This document shows, one piece after another, positions 1-9,877 of a stretch of 64,000 bases of DNA. This DNA is from Agarivorans sp. Toyoura001 (lineage in GTDB: Bacteria > Pseudomonadota > Gammaproteobacteria > Enterobacterales > Celerinatantimonadaceae). The translations under genes were made by a program, and so were the position numbers. The notes under the pieces are model-generated. The model was given only the letters and a program-made list of their open reading frames with translations. It did not search any database and was not told where the DNA came from. The DNA lies in the NCBI RefSeq assembly GCF_005405585.1, contig NZ_BJEQ01000002.1, positions 248,001 through 312,000 on the forward strand, given 5' to 3'. Every line of letters begins with the position of its first letter. Positions within the stretch are counted from its first letter, which is position 1.

Positions 1-229
1 CTGCGGAGCGGCTTAGCCATAGTGTTAAGGCAATTAAACTCACTAACAGTAATTTTACCCAACGTGGTTTAGGCAGCGAAGCCAAACCGTTCACTACTCT
101 TAAGCGCCACCAGCCAGCTGCAGCCCCCACAGCCACCACTAACCAAGGCAATTGCTGAAACAACACCAGAGCGGTTGCCAAATAACATAGAAGCGATAAA
201 CGAATATGGGCAGCATTTACATTGTTCAT
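1..229 (-). CDS. Transglutaminase-family membrane protein (TgpA/DUF3488-like), N-terminal part only
   Basis: The reading frame starts at ATG 229 and runs off the left edge, so only about 76 residues are visible. They begin MNNVNAAHIRLSLLCYLATA and are strongly hydrophobic: at least two membrane segments, then a basic stretch (KPRWVK) and another hydrophobic run. The start overlaps the stop of the upstream DUF58 gene by four bases (ATGA), which indicates translational coupling. In many gammaproteobacteria MoxR, DUF58 and a transglutaminase-like protein with an N-terminal multi-membrane DUF3488 domain form one operon in exactly this order, and the visible N-terminus fits that third protein. The catalytic Cys-His-Asp domain lies outside the window, so the call rests on gene order and membrane character. 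A different overlapping frame at 69-311 is a shadow. Confidence 0.7.
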   Translation of the reverse strand, partial: MNNVNAAHIRLSLLCYLATALVLFQQLPWLVVAVGAAAGWWRLRVVNGLASLPKPRWVKLLLVSLIALTLWLSRSA

Positions 230-1206
230 GTTTGTTTAGGTGCCTCTGCGAGGAGTTGCAATGCAGCACGTTGATGCGCCAAGCCGCTGCCACTTGCCAG
301 TTGCTGGCCACCGACTTGTAAACTAAAACTTTGTTGCTGTTGCGCTAACTGACGAACCCAAAAAGCCAATACCGATAAGCCTTGTTCATAATCTAAACCG
401 CTATGTAATCGGTCAGTCAAATGTAAATCTAGCGCAGGATTGCCGCTAAAAACCTTAGTTTGTAAACCTCGGCCTGCCGCATATTGCTTCCACGCTAATA
501 AGCTTTTACGCTCACCACTGCGATAGGTTTTTAGACCGGCAAACTCACTTTGCAATTGGCTATCACTAGAGGTTTGTTCAATATCATGCTCTTCAGATAG
601 CTCTTGAGCGGGGCAAGCATACCCTGACAGTGGCGCTGGGTAAGCAATCAGCTCTAAGTTAAAATCAGCCACCGTCCAGCAACGGAAAATACCTAAAGGG
701 AATACACTGGCAATAGAGACTCTTGGTAATGCCTTGCGGCCGCGCTGCACCGCCTCAATATCTACACTTAGTTGGTTATTTTGATGCTGGCTAGCCTGTT
801 CATGCGGCCAGGTTTTAAACTCCGCGGTAAGTGCATTAGAGAAGGTTTTATTGGCTTTTTCTATGGTGAAGATCAGCCGCAATGGGTGATCACATTGTCC
901 TTCTGGGCGCTGAACAACACTCACCACACTACCAGAAAGATTCTGATGGCAAAGCACCAAACACAGCAACCACATGGCTAATAACCATAAACCTAAAGCA
1001 AGTATTAAGTTGTTTTGGTAGTTACTGCCCATCATTAGCATCACCACTAAGGCGCACAAAAATCCCCAACCAAATGCCGTTGGGAGAATAAATAGGTTCT
1101 TGCGGTTTAATCCTAAACGGCTTGAAGCGGGAATCCGCCGTTCAAGCCACGCTTGAGTGCGCAATCCTCGCCATTTTTTAAATGCAGAGCGTCCCCAAAT
1201 TTGCAT
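226..1206 (-). CDS. DUF58 domain-containing protein
   Basis: A 326-residue protein. A basic N-terminus is followed by two adjacent hydrophobic segments (about residues 38-80), then a soluble region. The C-terminal half carries the DUF58 signature around LKTYRSGERKSLLAWKQYAA, the conserved block before a von Willebrand-like fold; here the VWA-like part is short. DUF58 proteins work with MoxR ATPases and transglutaminase-like partners at the envelope; their molecular role is poorly known. The gene lies 2 bases after the MoxR stop and overlaps the next gene by 4 bases, so the three are almost certainly one operon. Start ATG 1206 is fixed by the MoxR stop just upstream. Family call firm, function open. 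Confidence 0.85.
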   Translation of the reverse strand: MQIWGRSAFKKWRGLRTQAWLERRIPASSRLGLNRKNLFILPTAFGWGFLCALVVMLMMGSNYQNNLILALGLWLLAMWLLCLVLCHQNLSGSVVSVVQRPEGQCDHPLRLIFTIEKANKTFSNALTAEFKTWPHEQASQHQNNQLSVDIEAVQRGRKALPRVSIASVFPLGIFRCWTVADFNLELIAYPAPLSGYACPAQELSEEHDIEQTSSDSQLQSEFAGLKTYRSGERKSLLAWKQYAAGRGLQTKVFSGNPALDLHLTDRLHSGLDYEQGLSVLAFWVRQLAQQQQSFSLQVGGQQLASGSGLAHQRAALQLLAEAPKQT

Positions 1207-1208
1207 GC

Positions 1209-2120
1209 TTAGCTCAGATCGTTGTATGGGTCGACGTCGGTTAAAATCTGCTTGGCGTAGGCTTCACCACTGTCACCTCGCCCTAAACGGTGGGCACTCA
1301 CCGCACTAAATACCGCTTGAACATCTTCAGGTGATACGTGCTGCTGATGATGCAAATAGGCCCATGCTTTGGCGCAGGCCAATAAGGTTAAGCTACAGCG
1401 CGGCGACAAAGGGTTTGCCCCTTCTAAAGCGCGACTGCAATGAATTAAACGTAATAAATAATCAAGCAGGGCATCGCTGCAATGCACTTGCTCAACCGCT
1501 TGCTGTAGCTGAGTTAGCGCCTCAATCGACATGCCAACCAGCGATTCACCAGCCTGATTAGAACGCTTAAGCATGGCAAGTTCTGAATTCAAATCCGGAA
1601 AACCGATACTAAGTCGCATAGCAAAGCGATCTAGCTGAGACTCAGGTAAATCAAAAGTACCTAACTGCTCGCGAGGGTTTTGCGTCGCAATCACAAAAAA
1701 TGGTGCATCCAAAGGATAGCTTTGACCATCGGTACTCACCTGCTGTTCTTCCATTGCCTCTAACAAAGCACTTTGGGTACGCGGGCTCGCACGGTTTAAC
1801 TCGTCTGCTAATACTAAGTGATTAAAAATTGGCCCTGGATGAAAGATAAACTGCTGAGTGGGTGGCTCATACACCGATACACCAATAATGTCGGCAGGCA
1901 ACAAGTCACTGGTAAATTGGATGCGTTGAAAACTCAAACCAAAGCCCGCCGCCAACCATTTGGCTAAACTGGTTTTGCCCGCTCCCGGTAAATCTTCAAT
2001 CAGTAAGTGGCCAGAGGCAAGCAAACAACTCAAGGCCAGCCGCACCGCTTTAGGTTTGCCTAACAGTTGCTGTTCAAGATAGTGACAAATTGGCGCTAAT
2101 TGAGGATGTATTTGATTCAT
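1209..2120 (-). CDS. MoxR-family AAA+ ATPase
   Basis: About 303 residues from ATG 2120 (MNQIHPQ); a longer frame reaches a TTG at 2159 but the extra 13 residues are not family-like. Walker A is GAGKTSLAK near residue 50, Walker B is the LADELNRA block, and the sensor stretch FFVIATQNP is intact. These are hallmarks of the MoxR branch, in which the ATPase acts as a chaperone for maturation of envelope or metal-containing complexes, usually with VWA/DUF58 partners. It is the first gene of the MoxR/DUF58/transglutaminase operon, with 2 bases to the next gene. The Shine-Dalgarno before ATG 2120 is weak. I cannot name the client from sequence. Confidence 0.9.
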   Translation of the reverse strand: MNQIHPQLAPICHYLEQQLLGKPKAVRLALSCLLASGHLLIEDLPGAGKTSLAKWLAAGFGLSFQRIQFTSDLLPADIIGVSVYEPPTQQFIFHPGPIFNHLVLADELNRASPRTQSALLEAMEEQQVSTDGQSYPLDAPFFVIATQNPREQLGTFDLPESQLDRFAMRLSIGFPDLNSELAMLKRSNQAGESLVGMSIEALTQLQQAVEQVHCSDALLDYLLRLIHCSRALEGANPLSPRCSLTLLACAKAWAYLHHQQHVSPEDVQAVFSAVSAHRLGRGDSGEAYAKQILTDVDPYNDLS

Positions 2121-2344
2121 ATAAGTAAAGGCTCTGTTTTTAGTCGCTCTAGCATACAAAGCTTTTGCTCATTTGGGCACTATTTACTGTTTAGGATTGT
2201 TTGGCTTATTAAAAATGAGAGCTACTACCGATACGTGATCGCTTCAAGCACGCCACAAAGGCAAAGAAGAGCAGGAAATAAATTGATTAAAAGCTATCGC
2301 CGAAAATTGCAATAGCTTCTAATTATTAGCCAAAACTGAATGTT

Positions 2345-2608
2345 TTAAGCTTGAGCAACAGCCGGCTCACGTTTGAAGTACTTAACAATACCTACCACTG
2401 ACGCGCCAATCCAAAATAGCTCAATAATAAAGCTAGCTAGATTAAAGTTAATGCACAAACTAATAAGCAGCAAAATGGCACCGCTTAAGTTCATCAAGTT
2501 ATAGGTAAGTTGTTTAGGGCTTAGTCGCTCTAACTGTAAAAGGAAGAACGCACCTACCACGAGGGCAGTACCCAGTAAACCAACGATATCGGCAAAAATA
2601 CTTTGCAT
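2345..2608 (-). CDS. Small inner-membrane protein, CBU_0592-like
   Basis: Start ATG 2608 (MQSIFADIVGLLG) is preceded by a GAG Shine-Dalgarno at good spacing; the frame extends seven codons upstream but that start has no support. The 87-residue protein has three hydrophobic segments: LLGTALVVGAFFLLQL, the LMNLSGAILLLISL region, and the segment around FIIELFWIGASVVGIV. It ends in a short basic tail. The pattern Q-L-x-Y-N-x-M-N-L-x-G-A and the E-x-x-W segment fit the small CBU_0592-like membrane domain family. Function unknown. It stands alone, with a terminator-like hairpin of the upstream protease gene between them. Confidence 0.6.
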   Translation of the reverse strand: MQSIFADIVGLLGTALVVGAFFLLQLERLSPKQLTYNLMNLSGAILLLISLCINFNLASFIIELFWIGASVVGIVKYFKREPAVAQA

Positions 2609-2720
2609 AAAATTCTCATTAACAAGCAAAAATGTTCGTCCAAATTGCTGGCCCGATCCGTGGGGTGGACGCTCTCAACTACACAGCAGCATTCCATGAG
2701 ACAGCTTGTTAGCGGCATAC

Positions 2721-2756
2721 AAAAATGCGGGCGTAATCTAACAGAAAACGCCCGCA
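2721..2756 (-). terminator. Rho-independent terminator of the protease gene
   Basis: Perfect 8-bp arms TGCGGGCG (2726-2733) and CGCCCGCA (2749-2756) enclose a 15-nt loop. Read on the minus strand the stem is followed by five T residues (2725-2721). It sits about 50 bases after the stop of the serine protease gene. Confidence 0.85.
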
Positions 2757-2806
2757 CATGCATGAATATTTTTTAAACAAAAAACAAAACGTTTTATTTC
2801 AATATA

Positions 2807-3766
2807 TTATGCTCTGCGAAAACGGCGAAGCACTAATAGGGCTACAATGGCTATGCCGCCAAAAGCACCGCCACCTGAACTTTCTGGTCGAGCAAGTGCT
2901 GCTTTTTGAGAACACAAAGATGCATTACTCCGCTCTTCAGCAGTGCTGTTTATCACTTCAGTTATCCAAGGTGAAAGCTGACCAACATCTACGTAAACTC
3001 CAGGTGTATTTTCACAAAACTTAGACCCCCAACTCACTAAGCCAGCTAGCTTGTATTGAGTTCCTTCATCAATAAATATTGGGCCTCCGCTATCCCCAGA
3101 GCATGAGTCTGCGGTAAAACTCTCGGCACAGAACATCTGCGCAGTAAGTTGAGCACTGCCCCAAAATTCGGCACATCTATTCTGAGCCATTAAGTTCACA
3201 TTTGCTTGTTGTAAGTTATCTTTATAAGTGGGGTTATCAGGGTCGGTGTTGGTGCGACCAAAACCTATCACTCTTAAACCAAAGCCTGAGTTATAGTCTT
3301 GATGAATAGCCGATTGATTCATTGTAATCGGCGTCACTGAACTAGGCTCAGCCAAGCGCAGCAAAACGATATCATTATCGGTAGCTACCTGGTTTGAACC
3401 TTCTTCAACAGAATCAACATAGTTAGGGTGCTGACACACTTCACTAACCGCTTCGCCGTCCTCTTCGAGGTAAGAAAAGACATCGTCGCCAATTTTCACT
3501 TTGATCTTTTCTTTCGGAGCATAATGACCAACGCTATATTGGTCGAAGGTACAATGAGCAGCACTGAGCACCCATTGTTGATTAATCAATACTGCACCAC
3601 AATAACTACCATCAGCTTTAAGCTGAGTCATCCAAGGGTATTCGCCAGCGGGCGCATCTTCGCCCCCAACGATAAAGGGAACAGCCACTTCAGAACTCGC
3701 TAACGAGACATTTGAAGAGACAGCGATGATGGCTGCAGCGATACTTAGTGCGGAGCGAGGTAACAT
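2807..3766 (-). CDS. Secreted trypsin-like serine protease with GlyGly-CTERM anchor
   Basis: A 319-residue S1 (chymotrypsin fold) protease. A signal peptide covers about residues 1-24; the mature enzyme begins near IVGGEDAPAGEYPWM, the usual zymogen cleavage site. Catalytic residues are His71 (LSAAHC), Asp132 (NDIVLL) and Ser226 (SCSGDSGGP). The tail from about residue 293 (SSGGGAFGG, a hydrophobic helix, then RRFRRA) is a GlyGly-CTERM signal. In this family such proteins are exported by type II secretion and processed by a rhombosortase in the membrane. No rhombosortase is visible in this window. Start ATG 3766 has an AGGGATG Shine-Dalgarno. It is monocistronic with its own terminator. Confidence 0.92.
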   Translation of the reverse strand: MLPRSALSIAAAIIAVSSNVSLASSEVAVPFIVGGEDAPAGEYPWMTQLKADGSYCGAVLINQQWVLSAAHCTFDQYSVGHYAPKEKIKVKIGDDVFSYLEEDGEAVSEVCQHPNYVDSVEEGSNQVATDNDIVLLRLAEPSSVTPITMNQSAIHQDYNSGFGLRVIGFGRTNTDPDNPTYKDNLQQANVNLMAQNRCAEFWGSAQLTAQMFCAESFTADSCSGDSGGPIFIDEGTQYKLAGLVSWGSKFCENTPGVYVDVGQLSPWITEVINSTAEERSNASLCSQKAALARPESSGGGAFGGIAIVALLVLRRFRRA

Positions 3767-3923
3767 TAATACATCCCTGTTGAAGTTACTTATTCAGCGC
3801 TACTTTCACACCAAATAACGATTTAATCAACAGTATCAGATCAATCAATAAGTTGTTTTTTAGCAAGTACCCCTCAACGCATATCAGCTTAACTGATTGT
3901 TTAAAAAGATAAGAGTCTTGACC

Positions 3924-4766
3924 TTAGTTATTTTGACTAAATGGGGAGCATATTGGCAGCCCAAGTGACGTTTTGGCGCTGATGACCAGCTCAAGCTCCC
4001 TTACCAATAATTTCACTTTAGCCAGCAAGCTTGGCTGAGCAGTACTTATCTCACTTAATAAACCTTCAATGTCTTCAACGAACCCTTCAGGCACAATAAG
4101 GCATTGCTGCTTAGCATATTCCAACATGCGTTTTTCACCTGGGTGCGCTAAAGCATTTATAGCAAATAAAATATCGAAATAGCTGGCTAAAAACTCAGTA
4201 CAGCGATGATTAAGGCTTACTCTGTCTTGCCGTTTTAGGGCTTTTTCTAATTGGTAATAATAGGCTGGCATTTGCGCCGTTAATAGCGGGAAGTTTTTGT
4301 TCACAATGGCTTGCTGCAACGGCGCTGGATAAGCCACATTAAAACGTTGCTGTAGTTGCGCCGCTTTTCCATCGGCATCATACAAAATGCGAGATGCCAA
4401 TAAATTGGCCCAGAAGCAGGTGCTATACCCCACCTTAGCTTGATACTGCTCTACGACTTGATGCAACTCCTGCTCAAGAAACGCGAAATCTCGATAGATT
4501 AACTCTACCTCAATGCCATCAAGTAAAACCCCATCATCTTCGGTTTCCCAAAACTGATTGTTCAGCTCCATGTACCGACAGTGTTTGTTAGTGATGCTTT
4601 GGCGCACATCTGTACTAATTGGCGCATTAAGATAAACATATACGTCGTAATCAGAGTGGTCGTCGGCGGTGCCGGCCGCTCTAGAGCCTGCCAGCAAAAT
4701 AGCATCAACTTGGGCTAAACATGCGAAATCAGCCACTAAGGCCAAAAAGTGCGGAGATTCAGACAT
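3924..4766 (-). CDS. Nucleotidyltransferase-fold protein (DUF4037-like)
   Basis: About 280 residues. The N-terminal third is a minimal nucleotidyltransferase fold: LLAGSRAAGTADDHSDYDVYVY gives the G-S-x(n)-D-x-D metal/NTP signature, and IEVELIYRD supplies a candidate third acidic residue. The rest is helical with a region resembling the DUF4037 C-terminal domain. Such proteins may transfer nucleotides to small molecules or proteins; the substrate cannot be read from sequence. Start ATG 4766 is chosen over the TTG one codon upstream. A perfect inverted repeat (ATAGAT-A-ATCTAT, about 4782-4796) lies just before the gene and could be an operator. The neighbours do not suggest a pathway. Confidence 0.7.
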   Translation of the reverse strand: MSESPHFLALVADFACLAQVDAILLAGSRAAGTADDHSDYDVYVYLNAPISTDVRQSITNKHCRYMELNNQFWETEDDGVLLDGIEVELIYRDFAFLEQELHQVVEQYQAKVGYSTCFWANLLASRILYDADGKAAQLQQRFNVAYPAPLQQAIVNKNFPLLTAQMPAYYYQLEKALKRQDRVSLNHRCTEFLASYFDILFAINALAHPGEKRMLEYAKQQCLIVPEGFVEDIEGLLSEISTAQPSLLAKVKLLVRELELVISAKTSLGLPICSPFSQNN

Positions 4767-4859
4767 CAAAAAAACTCAAAAATAGATAATCTATCTACCT
4801 TAAGCAAATACACATTTCAGGCCAGTAGCAAGCCTAAGAAATGCGCTTTCAGACAAACT

Positions 4860-5123
4860 TTACTTGGCTGGTTGGTCTTTTTCTTCGTCTTTTAGAAATC
4901 GAATGTCGCTAAAACCTAAGCGTTGAAACTCTTTAAGCCGGTATTCTTTTAGCGTAGCGGTGTCTCGCGTAGACATAGCTAATTGCTTTTCCATCGCTAG
5001 AAAACTTGAAATATCAACACCTTCGGCTGCAGCAACAGCCTCATGAATGTCGTGGTACTTATCAAAGGAAAAATTAATCACTTTGTTTTGCTTTTTGTAG
5101 GTATAGCTTACTTGGCGCGCCAT
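4860..5123 (-). CDS. DUF2960 family protein
   Basis: An 87-residue acidic/basic soluble protein starting MARQVSYTYKKQNKVINFSF. The block DKYHDIHEAVAAAEG, followed by AMEKQLAMS and LGFSDIRFLKDEE, is what I recall of DUF2960, a small uncharacterised family of Vibrio, Shewanella and relatives. No signal peptide or membrane segment; probably cytoplasmic. It is a single gene, separated from the nucleotidyltransferase by about 90 bases. Function unknown. Confidence 0.75.
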   Translation of the reverse strand: MARQVSYTYKKQNKVINFSFDKYHDIHEAVAAAEGVDISSFLAMEKQLAMSTRDTATLKEYRLKEFQRLGFSDIRFLKDEEKDQPAK

Positions 5124-5352
5124 AAAAACCTCTGGGCTGTATTAATGCGGCTAGATGATATAGCAAACACCCTATCTATGTTGCGTTTATTTCTCGTCAT
5201 CATTGCAACTTGCTAGTGACAAAAAAGTGAGCTTGCCAGCTTAAGCTAAAAACCACCGCTAATTAGCAGCAATAAAACCTCAATTTTATTTAGAAATCCC
5301 GATGCTAGCACCTACTATTTCTGAGGCTAACTTTAGTTGAATAAGGTGTATA

Positions 5353-5382
5353 TTGACCGCTTGCATATTTTAGTAATTACTA
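5353..5382. promoter_or_regulatory. Possible operator/promoter of the RND efflux operon
   Basis: The 395-base stretch 5124-5518 before the efflux genes holds no gene I can support. It contains a perfect 12-bp palindrome TAGTAATTACTA (5371-5382) directly after a TTGACC (5353-5358) that could serve as a -35. A repressor site over the promoter would be normal for an RND pump, but no regulator gene is adjacent. Inference from sequence pattern only. Confidence 0.35.
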
Positions 5383-5518
5383 AAAAATAAAACCAGCGTC
5401 AAAGAGGCGTTTTCGCAGGACGCGTCTAGTTAGCATCCGCCAACTTTATATTTGCATGAGGCAAACAGCTCTCTTCGGCTATTTGTTCTGCATTGATGTA
5501 AAGTTTGAGGATAGTTTC

Positions 5519-6646
5519 ATGGTTTTTTCCCGTATTAAAGTGCTCGCCTTAGTCCCTGCACTTTTGTTGCTTAGCGCGTGTAACTCTGCCGACGTATCTC
5601 CTAATCAAGTAAGCGCTAGTTTGGTGAACGCCGAACCCGTTAAAAGCATCCATTACGCGCCGTCTCAGCAATTTATTGGTCGCATAGAAGCCTATAAAGA
5701 TGTCGATATTCGCGCTCAAGTTAGCGGCTACTTGCTGAAACGTCACTTCGAAGACGGACAGATGGTGGAGCAAGGCCAACTGCTTTACGAGATAGACCCT
5801 ACCCGCTACCAAGCAGCCGTAGCACAAGCCAAAGCGGCCTTAGCGCAAGCCAAAGCTAACTTAACCAATGCAGAAATTAACTGGAAACGTGGAGAACGTT
5901 TGTTGCCTCAAAACAACATTAGTCGCTCAGAGTACGATCGCTTAACCGCAGAAAAACTGTCTAGCGACGCCCAACTCGAGGCCGCCGAAGCGCAGTTAAG
6001 CGCCAGCTTAGTTGATTTACAACACACTCGAATTGTAGCGCCCTTTGATGGCCGCATTGGTCAAAGTGAAGTGAGCCAAGGTGACTTAATTGCCAGCAGC
6101 AATGGTCGACTGACTAACTTGATAAGCCTAAATCCGATCCGTGCTGGCTTTAGAGTATCTGAACGTGAGCGTTTAAACATGGGCTTAGACCAAGTAGACG
6201 CCCACTCTAGCGCACAAACCGACGACGCCCTTGTGCAGCTAAAAATCAGCGATAGCCGAACCTACCCAGAAAACGGCCAGTTAGATTTCATCGACAATCG
6301 CATTGATTTGCAAACAGGCACCATTGCCATTAGCGCTCAGTTTAACAACCCTCAGCAACAATTGCTGCCAGGCCAATATGTTGAAGTAAAACTGACGAGC
6401 CACGCATCGCTTGAAGCATTAGTCATCCCTAGACGTGCAGTACAAAGTGATTTAGAAGGCGAGTTTGTGATGCTGATTGGCGCAGACAACACCGCAGAGC
6501 GCCGCAACGTAAACATTGGTCCAGTATTGGAACAAGGTGTCGTCATCACTAGCGGCTTAAACGGCAACGAGCAAGTGATTACCGCAGGTTTGCAACGGGT
6601 ACGCCATGGTGCGCCAGTGCAAGTTGTAGAACAACAAGCGGGTTAA
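5519..6646 (+). CDS. RND efflux periplasmic adaptor lipoprotein (MexE/AcrA type)
   Basis: Start ATG 5519 (MVFSRIKVLAL) has GAGG eight bases upstream; the frame extends 21 codons further but without a Shine-Dalgarno. The N-terminus is a lipoprotein signal with lipobox LLSAC, so the protein is probably anchored by a lipid in the inner membrane facing the periplasm. Then come the barrel-sandwich hybrid domain (DVDIRAQVSGYL, DGQMVEQGQLLYEIDPT), an Ala-rich coiled-coil hairpin, and the beta-barrel/MP domain (VAPFDGRIGQ, IPRRAVQ). About 375 residues, normal for the family. The pump gene follows after 13 bases with an AAGGAG ribosome site. No outer-membrane channel is encoded here, so a TolC-like protein from elsewhere must complete the complex. 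Confidence 0.93.
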   Translation: MVFSRIKVLALVPALLLLSACNSADVSPNQVSASLVNAEPVKSIHYAPSQQFIGRIEAYKDVDIRAQVSGYLLKRHFEDGQMVEQGQLLYEIDPTRYQAAVAQAKAALAQAKANLTNAEINWKRGERLLPQNNISRSEYDRLTAEKLSSDAQLEAAEAQLSASLVDLQHTRIVAPFDGRIGQSEVSQGDLIASSNGRLTNLISLNPIRAGFRVSERERLNMGLDQVDAHSSAQTDDALVQLKISDSRTYPENGQLDFIDNRIDLQTGTIAISAQFNNPQQQLLPGQYVEVKLTSHASLEALVIPRRAVQSDLEGEFVMLIGADNTAERRNVNIGPVLEQGVVITSGLNGNEQVITAGLQRVRHGAPVQVVEQQAG

Positions 6647-6659
6647 TTAAGGAGTCATC

Positions 6660-9600
6660 ATGTTAAGTCGCTTTTTTATTCAACGGCCAAAGTTTGCTTT
6701 GGTGATTTCAATTCTGCTGTCATTAGCAGGTGCAATAGCCTTAATGGTATTGCCCGTTGCAGAGTACCCACAAATTAGTCCTCCCTCGGTAAGTGTTTCC
6801 GCTTACTACACCGGTGCCAGTGCCGAAACCGTAGAAGAAGCAGTGGCCGAGGTGATTGAAAGCTCGGTGAACGGCGTAGAAGACATGCTGTACATGAACT
6901 CGAAAAGTGCCAACGATGGCTCTTATTCGCTTACCGTAACCTTCGACATCGGCACCGACCCCGATATGGCACAAATTAACGTGCAAAACCGGGTCACCCA
7001 AATTGAGTCAAAGCTGCCTGCAGAAGTTCGCCAAGTTGGAGTAACGGTGCGTAAGCGTTCGCCCGACTTACTCATGGTACTTAACTTCTTCTCGCCTGAC
7101 GGTCACTATGACGACACCTTCTTAAACAACTACGTTACCTTAAACGTTGAAGACCAATTAGCACGTGTGCAAGGCATTAGTGATGTACGGGTAATTAGCT
7201 CGGCTGAATACTCGATGCGTGTTTGGTTAGACCCGCTTAAACTGGCCAACCTAGGCCTTACCACTAGCGATATTCGCAACAGCCTAGCGGAGCAAAACGT
7301 GCAAGTGGCGGTGGGTTCTATAGGTGCACCACCTTACGAAGCTAACAACGACGTGCAGTTTAGCTTGCTCACCAAAGGGCGCTTAGACACCGTAGACGAT
7401 TTTGAGAATATTCTATTAGTCGCCAACCCAGATGGCTCACGTGTTTACTTAAAAGATGTAGCCCGTGTAGAGCTAGGCAAACGGGGCTACGCTGCCTTTG
7501 GCGAGTTTAGAGGGCAACCTTCGGTATCGGTGATTTTGTCATTGCAAACAGGGGCAAACGCACTCGACAGTGGCGACGCTGTTTTGGCATTGATGGAACA
7601 ACTTAAAGTTAACATGCCAGAGAAAATGGATTATGAAATTGCCTACGACACCACCCAGTTTGTTGCTGAGTCAGTAAAAGGCGTAATCAAAACGCTGATA
7701 GAAGCGATTTTATTGGTTATTTTAGTCACCTATTTATTCTTAGGTAACTGGCGTGCGACGCTTATTCCGGTTGTTGCTATTCCGGTTTCGCTGATTGGCA
7801 CCTTTGCGATAATGCTAGCCACCGGCTTTACCATCAATACTATTACGCTATTTGGTTTGATTCTGGCGATTGGTATTGTGGTAGATGATGCCATTTTGGT
7901 GATTGAAAACGTCGACAGTAAACTCTCAGCCCACCCTGAGCTAAGCCCACGACAAGCCACGTTAAAAGCCATGCGCGAAGTGACCGGCCCGATTGTTTCC
8001 TCTACTTTGGTATTGCTTGCGGTATTTTTACCCGTAGCGATGCTGCCTGGTATCACCGGGGTGATGTATCGTCAGTTTGCGATTACTATTTGTATATCCG
8101 TGGTTATTTCATCGATAAATGCGCTGACTCTTTCACCCGCCATTTGTTCCTTAGTACTAAAACGTGGTGCGCAAAAGCAGCCTCGCTGGTTTGCTTTGTT
8201 TAACCGTGGTTTAGTCACAGTAACCAAGCGCTACGGCCAAGCCGCTGGCATGTTGGTAAGGCGCAGCTCTGCCTTAGTGGTATTCTTCTGTTTAGCCATT
8301 GCCGCTGTAGCATGGATGAACCACAACACCTCTAAAGCCTTTGTCCCGCAAGAAGATAAAGGGGTATTACTGGTAAACGTTCAACTGCCAGATTCTGCCT
8401 CTCTTAGCCGTACCGCCAAAGTGTCGGAGCGTTTAAGCCATATCATTAAACAAGAACCGGGCGTTGAAGCGGTGAGTTTAGCCAACGGTTACGGTTTGCT
8501 AGCCGGCGCTATTCAATCTAACGCGGCCACCATGTTTGTAAAACTCAAACACTGGGATGAACGAAACGCACTAGACGGTGACCATTCATCGTTTGCCATT
8601 AGCCAGCGTATCAACGAGCAAGCCTACGGCAAAATTCAAGATGCCATGATCTTTGCTTTTGGCCCACCTGCTGTGCCGGGCATGGGTACGGCTTCAGGTT
8701 TTGAATTTGTCTTGCAAGATGGTCTTGGTCGCTCGCGCAGCGAACTGGCTAAAGTGATGCAAGATATCACCATTAAAGCCAACCAAGCCCCAGAAATAGG
8801 CAGTGCTTTTAGTACATTCCGCGCCGATGTACCTCACTTTTACGTAGACATCGACCGCAGTAAAGCCAAGCAATTGGGTATTCCGCTAGGCGACTTATTC
8901 ACTACTTTACAAGCCAACTTGGGCTCGCTGTATGTGAATGACTTTACCCTTTATGGCAAAAACTTCCGAGTCACCATGCAGGCTGAAGATGAGTACCGCA
9001 GCCGTTTAGATAACCTAGGTCAGTTTCATGTTCGCAGTATCAGTGGCGACATGGTGCCACTGAGCACCTTGGTCACCATAGAACAGCAGTTTGCCCCAGA
9101 CGTAGCCTGGCGTTACAACTTGTACCGCAGTGCGGTATTGCAAGGCCAACCGGCGCCCGGTTATTCATCGGGAGATGCTATTGCCGCCATGGAACGGATT
9201 GCCGCAGAAGAATTGCCAAACGGTTACCAGTTTGAATGGACAGGTATGGCTTACCAAGAGATCCAAGCAGGTAATATGGCGGTATATGCCTTTGCCCTCG
9301 CCTTACTGTTTATCTACCTGTTTATGGTGGCGCAATATGAGAGCTGGACCATTCCGCTGGCAATTATTTTGGTGGTTCCAGTAGCAACTTTGGGATCGTT
9401 TGTAGCGCTATCTTTAGCAGGCTTACCCATGAACCTGTACGCACAAATTGGCCTGGTTTTGTTGATTGCTTTAGCCGCCAAAAATGCGATTCTTATCGTA
9501 GAGTTTGCACGTATGCAGCGTGAAGACAATGACATGCCTATTGACCAAGCAGCCGTAACCGGTGGAACCTTGCGATTTAGAGCGGTGAATATGACCTCTT

Positions 9601-9812
9601 GGTCATTTATCTTTGGCATGATACCGCTAGTACTGGCAAATGGTGCTGGCCATATTAGTCAAAATTCGCTAGGTATTTCTCTGGTTGGTGGCTTGCTGTG
9701 TGTATTGTTGGTAGGCACCTTCTTAATACCTGGTTTTTACGCCATGATTCAACGGCGCAGAGAAGTCCACCATGGAGGTTCTACCAAGCTAGAGGAAATA
9801 GAAGAAGCTTAA
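6660..9812 (+). CDS. RND multidrug efflux pump, inner-membrane subunit (HAE1 family)
   Basis: 1050 residues, full length for AcrB/MexF-type pumps. It opens with [13 protein letters not shown], the first membrane helix, followed by the porter domain ([24 protein letters not shown]). The proton-relay aspartate pair is in [14 protein letters not shown] in membrane helix 4. The second half repeats the layout, with TM10 [11 protein letters not shown] carrying the conserved lysine. The pump exchanges protons for drugs or other amphiphiles across the envelope, together with the adaptor encoded just upstream. A strong terminator follows the stop, so this is a two-gene operon. Substrate range cannot be predicted from sequence. 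Confidence 0.95.
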   Translation: MLSRFFIQRPKFALVISILLSLAGAIALMVLPVAEYPQISPPSVSVSAYYTGASAETVEEAVAEVIESSVNGVEDMLYMNSKSANDGSYSLTVTFDIGTDPDMAQINVQNRVTQIESKLPAEVRQVGVTVRKRSPDLLMVLNFFSPDGHYDDTFLNNYVTLNVEDQLARVQGISDVRVISSAEYSMRVWLDPLKLANLGLTTSDIRNSLAEQNVQVAVGSIGAPPYEANNDVQFSLLTKGRLDTVDDFENILLVANPDGSRVYLKDVARVELGKRGYAAFGEFRGQPSVSVILSLQTGANALDSGDAVLALMEQLKVNMPEKMDYEIAYDTTQFVAESVKGVIKTLIEAILLVILVTYLFLGNWRATLIPVVAIPVSLIGTFAIMLATGFTINTITLFGLILAIGIVVDDAILVIENVDSKLSAHPELSPRQATLKAMREVTGPIVSSTLVLLAVFLPVAMLPGITGVMYRQFAITICISVVISSINALTLSPAICSLVLKRGAQKQPRWFALFNRGLVTVTKRYGQAAGMLVRRSSALVVFFCLAIAAVAWMNHNTSKAFVPQEDKGVLLVNVQLPDSASLSRTAKVSERLSHIIKQEPGVEAVSLANGYGLLAGAIQSNAATMFVKLKHWDERNALDGDHSSFAISQRINEQAYGKIQDAMIFAFGPPAVPGMGTASGFEFVLQDGLGRSRSELAKVMQDITIKANQAPEIGSAFSTFRADVPHFYVDIDRSKAKQLGIPLGDLFTTLQANLGSLYVNDFTLYGKNFRVTMQAEDEYRSRLDNLGQFHVRSISGDMVPLSTLVTIEQQFAPDVAWRYNLYRSAVLQGQPAPGYSSGDAIAAMERIAAEELPNGYQFEWTGMAYQEIQAGNMAVYAFALALLFIYLFMVAQYESWTIPLAIILVVPVATLGSFVALSLAGLPMNLYAQIGLVLLIALAAKNAILIVEFARMQREDNDMPIDQAAVTGGTLRFRAVNMTSWSFIFGMIPLVLANGAGHISQNSLGISLVGGLLCVLLVGTFLIPGFYAMIQRRREVHHGGSTKLEEIEEA

Positions 9813-9833
9813 GCTTTCACTATTAGCCACACT

Positions 9834-9862
9834 AAAAAGCAAGCTTTAGGGCTTGCTTTTTT
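9834..9862 (+). terminator. Rho-independent terminator of the RND operon
   Basis: AAAGCAAGC and GCTTGCTTT arms with a 6-nt loop, followed by a run of T. A-residues before the stem mean it can also act for the convergent gene on the minus strand. Confidence 0.85.
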
Positions 9863-9877
9863 ATTGAAAAGTAATCT

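Noticed and set aside
69-311. An 80-codon minus-strand frame at the left edge
   Set aside because: It overlaps both the DUF58 end and the transglutaminase start in another frame; the frame starting at 229 continues the operon with an ATGA overlap.
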